From NCBI RefSeq assembly GCF_029433515.1, contig NZ_JAQTIG010000009.1, positions 1 to 54,265 of the forward strand: DNA of 54,265 nucleotides, given 5' to 3'. The notes beneath the pieces were generated by a model that did no database searches, was not told the origin of the DNA, and saw nothing but the letters and a program-made list of their open reading frames with translations. The position numbers and the translations under genes were made by a program. Shown piece by piece: positions 47,455 through 54,265 of the stretch. This DNA comes from Lactobacillus sp. ESL0679 (GTDB lineage Bacteria; Bacillota; Bacilli; Lactobacillales; Lactobacillaceae). Position 1 is the stretch's first letter; every line of letters begins with the position of its first letter.

Positions 47455-49920
47455 TTAGCCAAGTTCAAGACCACGTTGTTGCACTTGTTGCTGTTGAGCA
47501 AATTGTGCTGCCAGCATATTTTGATTAACAGTTTGTTGTGTAGTAGTAGATTGCCTTACTTTACGTTGAGGCGTTTGCTTCATAGACATAGAAGTAGTTA
47601 GGCTTTTATCTCTACCATCTATAGAGCTAATCATTTTGTCAGCTGCTTTAGTGACATTATTTAAAATTGCAGCTTGCGACTTTTTGTCTAGCGTGTTTAG
47701 CTTCTTGCCGTGATCTGTCCAACTTGCGATGTAGTCTACTGTGTAATCATGATTATTAATACCATAGCTTTTAGCAACTAAGTAGGAGGTTAACTGCGCT
47801 TGTAGTTCCTTAATTGGGCGTGAAGTCTGTGATTTTTCATCGTGAAGTTGAGCATGGCCAAGTTCGTGCATTAAGGTAGTAACTTTTTCAGTTGGCGTAT
47901 CAGAAGGATTTAAATAAATTGTTTTTTGTTTTGGTAAAGTTACGCCCTTGGATATACCAAAGTTCCGACTATACTCTGCATCAGGTAAATTTCTAATAAC
48001 TTTAAAGCCAATATTATTGGCGAATTTATCTAAATTGTCATTAAGTTTTTGTTGATCAGTTGCTTTACTAATATCAAAATCTAGGTGTCGGTTAGGGTAC
48101 ATTTCAGGGTATTTCTCTTTTGGCATAGTAGTTTGAGTAACATCAAAAACGTTACCATGTACAAAGCCTAAGGAAGTATGAGTTGAAATGCTGCCGGCCT
48201 TAATTTTAGCCTTTTCTTCTTTAGTAGCGTATTTAAGTGGTATTTCTTTACCATTCCGGCTAAATTTCTTGAGTTGAACGGGTACTAAAATTTTTATACC
48301 TTTTTCACCACGTTTAACTGAATAACCCATTTCTTGATACTTTTTATAACTGGCTACGGCTAGTGCACCTTTACGTTGATGTGCAATTAGTAGTCGATTA
48401 CGAATGGAATAATCATGAAAATTACTTAAAAAATCAGCTAGTTGTAATGTTTTTTCTGGATCAACAAGATAAGATTGTACGTCCTGCATTAAATCTGTAA
48501 TTGAAGTTTTGGTGACATCAGAAGAAACAGGGGAAGTTTTTTCTAACTTGTGCTTATTTTCTAAATTAATTTGTTTTTCGTTGACCATATCTTTTAACTG
48601 CTGGGTACTTTCTGGTGTTACTAAAATTTTTTGATAATGTTGGGGTAATTGGTTAAATGTTTGATGTCGTTTAATATCTTCAATGGAAAATTCAAGTGTT
48701 GCAGAGGATTTAGCTCCGGCTAACAATCTTTTGACTGTATTATTACTAACTGGACCAGGTGCACGATCACTAAAATCAAATGATTTTGCGTGGGTCATAT
48801 ATCTACCATCTTCATTTATCAAGTAAAACTTTTTTTCTTTGCTAGCTTCATCGGTTACTCGCCCGGTTTCATCTTCATACGGTACTTTAGTAGTTGCACT
48901 AGTGTTTTTGGCTACTACTTTTTCTTGCTGTTTTTCTTTTAAATCGGTAATACCTTTAAGTTCATCATTCCAGTCTTTACCCCATTTTTTATTCGGCTGT
49001 GCTGAAAGCAACTTGACGTTATCTCCTTGATTATTGGTAAAACGGTATTGCTGCATTGTTTTAATAAAATTGTCGCCAGCTTCATCATTATCAACACCAA
49101 AGGCAATAGACTTAATTCCAGAGTTTTCTTTTGCTAGTTGTGAATCTGTTAAGGTCATATAGGTAGACGCTACTCGTTCTTTTAAGCCATTCATGGAAAC
49201 AAACCGGGTATTTTTAAGCTTGTCTGGAGCAAGTTGATAAAAGGACATAGCGTCAATTGGGCTTTCAAAAAAGCGTAAATTTTCAGGTTTACCAATATCA
49301 AAAAACCACGCAGCGTTGTGCGTGGAATTTTTATCTATTTCTTTAAATGTGCCCCGTTTTGGATACTTGTCAAAGTCAATGTGTGTTCCTTGCTTGGTAG
49401 CACCAATAATTTCACTGGTTAATGGATTAATTTCGTTAAAAATAGCATTATCCAATTTATCTTGATCTAGGTAACCGTGATCATGCAGCCAATCAACGAA
49501 TTGCGGAGCAATTTTTCTTTCATTACTCAAATAGTTTTTCGCCTGGTTAATATTATCAACAATATTTTCTTGAGGGTAAACGTAGGGAACAATAGGCTCT
49601 GCTGTTTGTTCTGATTCATTAAATTCAATCAGATCATTTTCAGAAACGATTTTATGCAATTTAGCATACAGCTCTTTTTTGCTTAGTTGATCGTCAGCAA
49701 GATAGTACTTTTTCAAGAACATCAACCCACCTGTACCGCCAACTTGACGAGAGTTCCAATAAAATGAGTTTTTACTTGGTGTGATAACCAAGCTGTCATG
49801 TTCCTTACCACGGTATGTACGTCCATCTTGTGTAAGTTCAATTCCTAACTGATTACACAAATCTACAATATTTGTGTGATATAGCTGATTTAACCAACCA
49901 TTAAATTCTTTTTTTGCCAT
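47455..49920 (-). CDS. TOPRIM/DUF3991-like plus ArdC-type antirestriction protein
   Basis: The 821-aa protein has an N-terminal primase-like domain (YRGKEHDSLVITPSKNSFYW; VGGTGGLMFLKKYY, about 35-85), a TOPRIM domain (about 205-305, FFESPIDAMSFYQL; AFGVDNDEAGDNF), a linker, an ArdC-type ssDNA-binding domain (about 480-580) and a zinc metallopeptidase motif MHELGHAQLHDE (about 690-701). It resembles LtrC/ArdC/TraC1-type conjugation proteins that protect entering ssDNA and may be co-transferred. It ends MLAAQFAQQQQVQQRGLELG, a degenerate form of the tag of the downstream toxins. AGAAAGG precedes the ATG. Confidence 0.9.
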   Translation of the reverse strand: MAKKEFNGWLNQLYHTNIVDLCNQLGIELTQDGRTYRGKEHDSLVITPSKNSFYWNSRQVGGTGGLMFLKKYYLADDQLSKKELYAKLHKIVSENDLIEFNESEQTAEPIVPYVYPQENIVDNINQAKNYLSNERKIAPQFVDWLHDHGYLDQDKLDNAIFNEINPLTSEIIGATKQGTHIDFDKYPKRGTFKEIDKNSTHNAAWFFDIGKPENLRFFESPIDAMSFYQLAPDKLKNTRFVSMNGLKERVASTYMTLTDSQLAKENSGIKSIAFGVDNDEAGDNFIKTMQQYRFTNNQGDNVKLLSAQPNKKWGKDWNDELKGITDLKEKQQEKVVAKNTSATTKVPYEDETGRVTDEASKEKKFYLINEDGRYMTHAKSFDFSDRAPGPVSNNTVKRLLAGAKSSATLEFSIEDIKRHQTFNQLPQHYQKILVTPESTQQLKDMVNEKQINLENKHKLEKTSPVSSDVTKTSITDLMQDVQSYLVDPEKTLQLADFLSNFHDYSIRNRLLIAHQRKGALAVASYKKYQEMGYSVKRGEKGIKILVPVQLKKFSRNGKEIPLKYATKEEKAKIKAGSISTHTSLGFVHGNVFDVTQTTMPKEKYPEMYPNRHLDFDISKATDQQKLNDNLDKFANNIGFKVIRNLPDAEYSRNFGISKGVTLPKQKTIYLNPSDTPTEKVTTLMHELGHAQLHDEKSQTSRPIKELQAQLTSYLVAKSYGINNHDYTVDYIASWTDHGKKLNTLDKKSQAAILNNVTKAADKMISSIDGRDKSLTTSMSMKQTPQRKVRQSTTTQQTVNQNMLAAQFAQQQQVQQRGLELG

Positions 49921-49945
49921 TTTTAAACCTTTCTAAAAACAAAAA

Positions 49946-49973
49946 GGCACCTAGCTTTATAAAACTAGGTGCC
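49946..49973 (-). terminator. terminator in the TOPRIM-ArdC leader
   Basis: GGCACCTAG / CTAGGTGCC stem followed on the minus strand by TTTTTGTTTTTAG, then AAAGG and the start codon. A strong ribosome-site-like AGGAGGTGA (50014-50022, minus) upstream of it has no gene attached. Confidence 0.85.
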
Positions 49974-50036
49974 TACATCTAATAATAAAAATATTCGATT
50001 TTTCTTTAAAATCACCTCCTAAGTAGTGAAATTAAA

Positions 50037-50058
50037 AAAGGTGCTATTTAGTACCTTT
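50037..50058 (-). terminator. terminator after the CPBP gene
   Basis: AAAGGT / ACCTTT stem with a 10-base loop, followed on the minus strand by TTTTTT, 26 bases past the CPBP protease stop. Confidence 0.7.
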
Positions 50059-50083
50059 CTCTTTAATTGCTATAAAATTTGTA

Positions 50084-50740
50084 TTATATAAGACCTATTA
50101 AGTTGTTGGCCATGTGAACCAAAATAGGCCATTTTAAATCTCTAGTTTTTAAGTAAACGAATGCAAGCATACTGCCCATTAACCAATATCCAATGATAAA
50201 CGGAGAGAACTCTGGATCATGAAAAATAGCAAACACCAGGCCATTGGTGATTATACCTAGAATCATGTTTTGCTTTGTATTTTTAGTAAAGCAAAGATTA
50301 AAAAAGATTCCACGAAAGATAGTTTCTTCAATGATAGGTGCAACTAAGCCGATAAAAACTTTAAATTGCATACCTTCTTGGTTAATTAATTGATTGAGTG
50401 CTGTTTGATTTTGAGAGGTTGCTCCACTACCCAGTATGTAGCCAATAAGTACTTGAACTAATAGAATTATTGCAAAAGCCAGTATAGCCCAACTAGCTTT
50501 TCTAACTGTAGTTTTATCACATTTAGAGAATTTAATTGTAAAATGCCAAGAATTTTGCTGTCTTAAACCTTGGTGGTATATCAATAGTATTAAGACAACA
50601 ATTATTAAAGTGATGATGTATCCAATAATTACACTTTTACGTTTATTAGGAACAACAAACATACTTTCCAGTAAAAAGTAGAGAAATAAAGCAATAAATC
50701 CTGTAAACCAGGCTGTAATTTTAGGTAGAATTTTTTTCAT
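50084..50740 (-). CDS. CPBP-family intramembrane metalloprotease
   Basis: The start is ATG at 50740 (MKKILPKITAWFTGFIALFL) with GAAAGG upstream; a longer frame upstream is not supported. The 218-aa protein has about six membrane helices and the CPBP motifs IEETIFRG (EExxxR, about 138-145), FAIFHD (about 169-174) and a final HMANN (about 210). Such Abi/CAAX-type proteases often serve bacteriocin immunity in lactobacilli. No bacteriocin gene is seen here, so the role is open. Confidence 0.9.
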   Translation of the reverse strand: MKKILPKITAWFTGFIALFLYFLLESMFVVPNKRKSVIIGYIITLIIVVLILLIYHQGLRQQNSWHFTIKFSKCDKTTVRKASWAILAFAIILLVQVLIGYILGSGATSQNQTALNQLINQEGMQFKVFIGLVAPIIEETIFRGIFFNLCFTKNTKQNMILGIITNGLVFAIFHDPEFSPFIIGYWLMGSMLAFVYLKTRDLKWPILVHMANNLIGLI

Positions 50741-50807
50741 TAAATTTCCTTTCTGTTTTAAAGTAATTAATTTTACAAAATGAGATAATATTATTGAGGT
50801 GACCAAG

Positions 50808-51134
50808 ATGAAAACGGTAAAAACTAGAAAACAAGGTAATGCGGTAATGCTTTCAATTCCTAAGAGTTTTGGTGTTAAAGAGGGAGTAACTACCATTCCC
50901 CGATTAACTAACAACGGCATATTTTTTGAATTTGTTGATGAAGATGAATTTTTTGACTTTGACGCTGATATTCTAAAAAATCTACTTGAACAAAATTATG
51001 CGGGTAAAGAATTGTATAATAGATTTTCAGAAATAAAAAAAGCCATTCCCCAAGCATTTAATAAATTAGCCAAAGAAGGTGCTAAAGAACCTGCTATGAC
51101 TAAAGAGGAGCTTGAAAAAGAAATTGGCTTATAG
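50808..51134 (+). CDS. AbrB/MazE-type antitoxin
   Basis: The start is ATG at 50808 (MKTVKTRKQGNAVMLSIPKS) with GAGGTGACC upstream. The 108-aa protein has a SpoVT/AbrB-type swapped-hairpin domain (about 1-45) and an acidic/helical C-terminal tail ending EELEKEIGL. It overlaps a shortened toxin-like gene by 11 bases. It probably neutralised a RelE-type toxin; the partner now looks truncated. Confidence 0.8.
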   Translation: MKTVKTRKQGNAVMLSIPKSFGVKEGVTTIPRLTNNGIFFEFVDEDEFFDFDADILKNLLEQNYAGKELYNRFSEIKKAIPQAFNKLAKEGAKEPAMTKEELEKEIGL

Positions 51135-51270
51135 AATAAAGTTAAGTGCTAGAACTGTTAAAGTGCTTAAAAAAATCAAAGATAGACAATTAAAGCAAAA
51201 AATTGTTGATAAAATATTGCTAGTTGGAACTCATGAAAACTTTTATCAGAAATTGAAGAAATTAATTTAG
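51124..51270 (+). pseudogene. truncated RelE/ParE-type toxin
   Basis: Starting at TTG 51124 the 48-codon frame reads LAYRIKLSARTVKVLKKIKD then RQLKQKIVDKILLVG and stops. The first about 30 residues match the start of RelE/ParE-like toxins, but the catalytic beta sheet is missing. The overlap with the antitoxin gene is that of a TA operon. It is probably inactive. Confidence 0.6.
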
Positions 51271-51300
51271 GGAGCGGTAGCTCTCTTTTTATTTTAATAA

Positions 51301-51651
51301 TTAATAAAATTGTGCAAGCACATTACTAATTTGCTGCATTTTTAAAGCTGGTAACTTTCCTTTTACCTTACTAGTAGTACGTTTAGTCGGATCAACCGTT
51401 CTTGCCTGTTGCAAAAGTGCTGTACCGTGAATCTTTTCTTGATCAATTGGAACAAAAAACGGTGATTTCTTATATTTTTCCTCGGTAAAATATTTTTTGG
51501 CCATACTGATGGGTACGGTCATAACAGTATTAAAAATACGGTTGTAATCATCATTGCTGACGACTAAACATGGTCGTCTTTTTTTAGTTTCAGTTCCCTT
51601 GGCCGGCTCTAAATCCAGCCAAATAATATCTCCTTGATGTAGTTTCATTTT
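51301..51651 (-). CDS. mazF: MazF/PemK-type endoribonuclease toxin
   Basis: I take ATG 51651 (MKLHQGDIIWLDLEPAKGTE) as start; a GTG 18 bases earlier is possible. The 116-aa protein has the MazF core: the conserved RRPCLVVSNDDYN (arginine about 27), TVMTVPIS (about 44-51) and HGTALLQQARTVDPTKR. All key parts are present. It follows the antitoxin gene with a small gap and is convergent with the truncated RelE-type gene. Confidence 0.93.
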   Translation of the reverse strand, partial: KMKLHQGDIIWLDLEPAKGTETKKRRPCLVVSNDDYNRIFNTVMTVPISMAKKYFTEEKYKKSPFFVPIDQEKIHGTALLQQARTVDPTKRTTSKVKGKLPALKMQQISNVLAQFY

Positions 51652-51658
51652 TAAATTT

Positions 51659-51922
51659 TTAATCCTCACTTTCTAATTCGGATCCCCAGTCGATTTTTGT
51701 CGTGTCAATGCTGCCATATTTGGCTTGCTGTTCATCAATTACTTGCCAAAAACTTCTTTTAGCAGCTGTAATAGTAATTTTGCCATCAGAACTAATATTC
51801 CACTCGATATTGTCGTTAGCTTTCACGGCTAAAATTTCTCTAATTGCTTGAGGAAGCGTGACCTGATTTTTACTAGTTATTTTTGATATTACTTTTTGAT
51901 CAAAAACAGATAATTGTTGCAT
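51659..51922 (-). CDS. mazE: MazE/AbrB-type antitoxin
   Basis: The 87-aa protein has the AbrB fold (SKITSKNQVTLPQAIREILA, about 13-32; IEWNISSDGKITITAA) and an acidic C-terminal tail (DWGSELESED) for binding MazF. It lies directly upstream of mazF and forms the complete TA pair. Confidence 0.92.
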   Translation of the reverse strand: MQQLSVFDQKVISKITSKNQVTLPQAIREILAVKANDNIEWNISSDGKITITAAKRSFWQVIDEQQAKYGSIDTTKIDWGSELESED

Positions 51923-51980
51923 AGTAACTCCTTTCTATTAAGGCGGTAAGGCAATTGTAAGGCGAAAATTTTCACTATTT

Positions 51981-53570
51981 TTAACGTTGCTGTATTTCAA
52001 GATCGATGGCATGTTGTACTTGCTCATAGGTGGTCAGTGCTTGTTGCTTTTCAAACGAAGCAAAATTTTTTTGATTCGTATTCTGCAGTTGCTTATAAAC
52101 TTTAGCGCTCTTATTCTTGCTAAAAGTTGGTTGAACGGTCTTTTTAAGCGCAAAATCAAGTTCTTTTTTTCGCTTCTGCTGCTTAACCTTTTTAGTAAAT
52201 TCTTGTTGTCTTTGCTTACGAAGCTCACTGTAATTTTGTCTAGCGTGATTGCTTTGCTCTGTTACTGCTTTTAATTTTTTTAGTAATGAATTACCAGCTC
52301 GGTATTTTAAATCTTCCCATTTTTTGGCTGCAGTATTTTTCTGATTATCTTTGGATTGTCCATACATTTCTATGTAGTAAGTTTGATATTTTGAAAAAAG
52401 ATTATTCCATTTCTGATAAGAAGGATTATCTTTCATGGTTAAATCTACTAAATTATTTAGTTGCTTACGTTGGTTAGAATTTAAATCGGCCCAGCGCCAT
52501 TTAGCTGTATTCTCGGGTAATGTTTTAACAAATTTATTTAGTTCTTTTTGGAAAGTAGGCTCTTTTTGTAGTGATTGATCAAATGCAGCAGCCATACTTT
52601 TGGTAATTTTGTTTCTTTGTAAATTCATTTCTTTTAGCATTGAAGAAGTATCAAACATCGTTCCAGTGAAGTTGCTTTTCATGTGATGAATGGTAGTTGC
52701 TTTGCGCCACCCTGTTGGAGCGGTATGCTCAACTCCGTGTTTGTCTATAAAACGCTTTTTAGGACGTGAATTAATACCTTCAACTAAAGCAAAATGGATA
52801 TGGATATTGTCAGTATTACGATGAATTGAAGCTGTCCAAAATGGTAAAGTTAAATTTTCTTCCTTAACTAAATTTGACATCATTGCAGCACTTGCTTTAC
52901 GAATGCCAGCTTCATCTAAGTAACCAGTTGTTGGATCAAAGACACCCATTTCTCTTAAATAGTTGTTGTCAAAACTAATTACGTCTTGCCATAAAACAGA
53001 ATTGTTTGCTTGAGCTAAACGCATTTTTTTACGAATAGTTCCTAGGTCTTTTAAACGAATAGTATCCTGATCTGATGAAAAATATCCTTGCAATATTTTG
53101 TTCTTACCGTCAACTTTTGGAGCGTCATATTTAGCAGCTCCTTTGGTTACGCGAGCAAGTTCAGCTTCTTCTTTTTGTGATAGTCCCTCAACTTCTTTCT
53201 TATTTGCTAAAGCTTGTTTCCGCATCATATAGCCAATATATTTACCATAGTCTCGACTATTTAATTCAAAAAAATTCGGCTTATTTAATTCTGTTTTATT
53301 ACTTTTTTCTAAATTAGAACTACCTTTTAATTTTGTTGTGTAGCTGCTAATTTTTTGCAGCAATGGTTCATTTTCAGTTCCAAGTTCTGCTTTACGCTGC
53401 AATAATTTAGTTTCTTCTTCTGGGGTCAAATACGCCAAATTTTCGATTGCTTTTTTTCGCCCCATATAATCAACAGCATAATTTCCATAATCAGTTTTAG
53501 TTTGACTTCTAGCAACAGAATATGTAAATTTGCTAGTCAAAATAATATGAGGAACTTTTGTTTTACTCAT
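51981..53570 (-). CDS. mobL: MOB-P-type relaxase (MobL/MobP2-like)
   Basis: The start is ATG at 53570 (MSKTKVPHIILTSKFTYSVA), with AGGA 6 bases upstream. The 529-aa protein has an N-terminal region with tyrosines YGNYAVDYMGR (about 25-35, catalytic tyrosine candidates) and the histidine motif HRNTDNIHIHFAL (about 247-259, H-x-DN-x-H-x-H). A long charged helical C-terminus follows. It nicks oriT and leads the T-strand into the recipient. It shows no copy of the toxin tag, although its end (YEQVQHAIDLEIQQR) is similarly glutamine-rich. Confidence 0.93.
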   Translation of the reverse strand: MSKTKVPHIILTSKFTYSVARSQTKTDYGNYAVDYMGRKKAIENLAYLTPEEETKLLQRKAELGTENEPLLQKISSYTTKLKGSSNLEKSNKTELNKPNFFELNSRDYGKYIGYMMRKQALANKKEVEGLSQKEEAELARVTKGAAKYDAPKVDGKNKILQGYFSSDQDTIRLKDLGTIRKKMRLAQANNSVLWQDVISFDNNYLREMGVFDPTTGYLDEAGIRKASAAMMSNLVKEENLTLPFWTASIHRNTDNIHIHFALVEGINSRPKKRFIDKHGVEHTAPTGWRKATTIHHMKSNFTGTMFDTSSMLKEMNLQRNKITKSMAAAFDQSLQKEPTFQKELNKFVKTLPENTAKWRWADLNSNQRKQLNNLVDLTMKDNPSYQKWNNLFSKYQTYYIEMYGQSKDNQKNTAAKKWEDLKYRAGNSLLKKLKAVTEQSNHARQNYSELRKQRQQEFTKKVKQQKRKKELDFALKKTVQPTFSKNKSAKVYKQLQNTNQKNFASFEKQQALTTYEQVQHAIDLEIQQR

Positions 53571-53571
53571 G

Positions 53572-53709
53572 TTATTCCTGATTTCTGGCTTCAAAAAAAT
53601 CAACCAAGGTGTGAATTGTTTCTCCCATATTGTTGTAATTTAATTTATGATATGTGAGTTGTTCAATTCTTTCCCAATCAGATTCATCTACAAAAAGTGT
53701 TTTAGTCAT
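53572..53709 (-). CDS. small mobilization-operon protein
   Basis: The start is ATG at 53709 (MTKTLFVDESDWERIEQLTY), overlapping the upstream gene by 8 bases. The 45-aa peptide is acidic and helical and ends 1 base before the relaxase start region. It repeats the phrase DESDWERIEQL, similar in pattern to INKDDWKFLQNL of the 123-aa protein upstream, so the two may be related DNA-binding or relaxase-binding proteins. Confidence 0.6.
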   Translation of the reverse strand: MTKTLFVDESDWERIEQLTYHKLNYNNMGETIHTLVDFFEARNQE

Positions 53710-54073
53710 GTTTGCTATTTTTCCTTTCTTGAGCATTTTTAATATCCTTATCAACCAGTTTCATTGCAGTAGTTTTTATTTCCGGAGTTACACCGTGACG
53801 AACAAATTGCAAATCATTAATGTAAAACAATTCACCCACCATGTGATTACCCATCGAAACATCTTTACTAATGCTACTCAACTGAATGCGAAGTTGTTGC
53901 AAAAGTTCTAATGCTTTACTTTCTTCTTGATTAGCTTTTAACTTTTGAATTATTAAATGGATTACGTCAGTAAAACTATTTACTGACGGAGTTTTCTTTA
54001 TTAAATTTTGTAAAAACTTCCAATCATCTTTATTAATTAAAATATGTTTCTGTAATAAATTTGGATCATTCAT
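53702..54073 (-). CDS. mobilization accessory protein
   Basis: The 123-aa protein begins MNDPNLLQKHILINKDDWKF and has a helical middle (IHLIIQKLKANQEESKALEL) and a basic end (AMKLVDKDIKNAQERKNSKHD). It is the second gene of the mobilization operon. Length and place match MobC-like relaxosome proteins, but I see no firm family motif. Confidence 0.65.
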   Translation of the reverse strand: MNDPNLLQKHILINKDDWKFLQNLIKKTPSVNSFTDVIHLIIQKLKANQEESKALELLQQLRIQLSSISKDVSMGNHMVGELFYINDLQFVRHGVTPEIKTTAMKLVDKDIKNAQERKNSKHD

Positions 54074-54092
54074 TTTACTAATTCTTTCTATT

Positions 54093-54265
54093 TTATTTTT
54101 GCCTTAGTCCAGGTAAGTTGTCGATAAAATTTAGTGCTTCTGTAGTTTCGCCATCAGCAAGACAATAAATTACACGCTTTAAAAGTTCAATTTTTATTTC
54201 ATCATTTCGATTTAATGCTTCAAGTGCTAAATCGAATTTAGTGCGTTCGTAGTTTTCTAATTCGT
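54093..54265 (-). CDS. small mobilization protein, C-terminal part (gene spans the circle join)
   Basis: Continuation of the 104-aa gene whose start is at 219. The stop TAA is at 54093-54095, and the product ends ETTEALNFIDNLPGLRQK. Bases 54189-54265 duplicate 1-77, so they are counted twice here. Confidence 0.75.
   Translation of the reverse strand, partial: ELENYERTKFDLALEALNRNDEIKIELLKRVIYCLADGETTEALNFIDNLPGLRQK
54189..54265. repeat. terminal direct repeat, right copy
   Basis: Exact copy of bases 1-77, the assembly overlap that shows the molecule is circular. Confidence 0.95.

Noticed and set aside
51981..53570. Relaxase as a sixth carrier of the toxin tag
   Set aside because: Its end is glutamine-rich (YEQVQHAIDLEIQQR), but the AELAAQ and GLEQ blocks are absent; similarity is too weak to claim.

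Overview
The window is a complete, circular, AT-rich conjugative plasmid of 54,188 bp. The last 77 bases repeat the first 77 exactly, and a 104-codon gene reads across the join. Low GC, two secreted proteins with the basic N-terminal repeat known as the SLAP domain, a RepA_N-type initiator with coding-region iterons, and a Trs-like Gram-positive type IV secretion system (T4SS) point to Lactobacillus, probably the L. acidophilus/crispatus/helveticus group. No chromosomal housekeeping gene and no tRNA is present.

Layout. (1) 54.27-51.98 kb continuing through position 219, minus strand: mobilization operon of three small proteins and a MobP-type (MobL) relaxase, with a candidate oriT at 240-360 and four identical-core palindromes at 371-514. 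(2) 15.6-0.6 kb, minus: the mating-pair-formation operon (pilin, coiled-coil membrane protein, VirD4, VirB6-, VirB3-, VirB4-like proteins, two-domain wall hydrolase, two VirB8-like proteins, thioredoxin-like protein). Intrinsic terminator hairpins lie inside this operon. (3) 15.7-16.1 kb: a convergent pair of small transcripts resembling a type I toxin-antitoxin locus. (4) 16.1-22.7 kb: surface proteins (an isopeptide-repeat protein without anchor, a SLAP-CAP protein, an LPKTG adhesin) and a RelBE pair. (5) 22.9-31.3 kb, minus: accessory block of small membrane proteins, HU, a sortase, a secreted nuclease and two long non-coding structured stretches. (6) 31.4-38.7 kb: two serine recombinases, RepA with antisense-type control, ParAB, a decayed third partition protein, a second candidate type I toxin, and ParMR. 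(7) 38.8-43.2 kb: dam fragment, SLAP-matrixin protease, frameshifted topoisomerase. (8) 43.3-49.9 kb: a toxin/effector operon of two Fic-type proteins, a zeta-like kinase, a third Fic protein with an XRE partner, and a large TOPRIM-ArdC protein. (9) 50-51.9 kb: CPBP protease, AbrB/RelE remnant, MazEF.

The most interesting observation is in region 8. Three Fic-domain proteins and a zeta-like kinase, otherwise unrelated in part, end in nearly the same tail (AELAAQ[FY]EAQ...GLEQ.G.EL), and the ArdC/TOPRIM protein ends in a degenerate version. ArdC-like proteins of other plasmids are known or suspected to be carried into recipients by the conjugation machine. I infer that the tail could be a sorting tag that sends a set of protein cargoes through this plasmid's own T4SS, comparable in logic to the BID-tagged Fic effectors of Bartonella. 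This is inference and has not been tested.

The second is RNA. Four stretches on the minus strand (three in 30.32-30.70 kb, one at 27.66-27.73 kb) fold into the same small cloverleaf plus 3-prime hairpin, with compensatory base changes. The last one lies at the 5-prime edge of a nearly 800-base gene-free region that looks like a giant ornate RNA of the GOLLD/ROOL kind.
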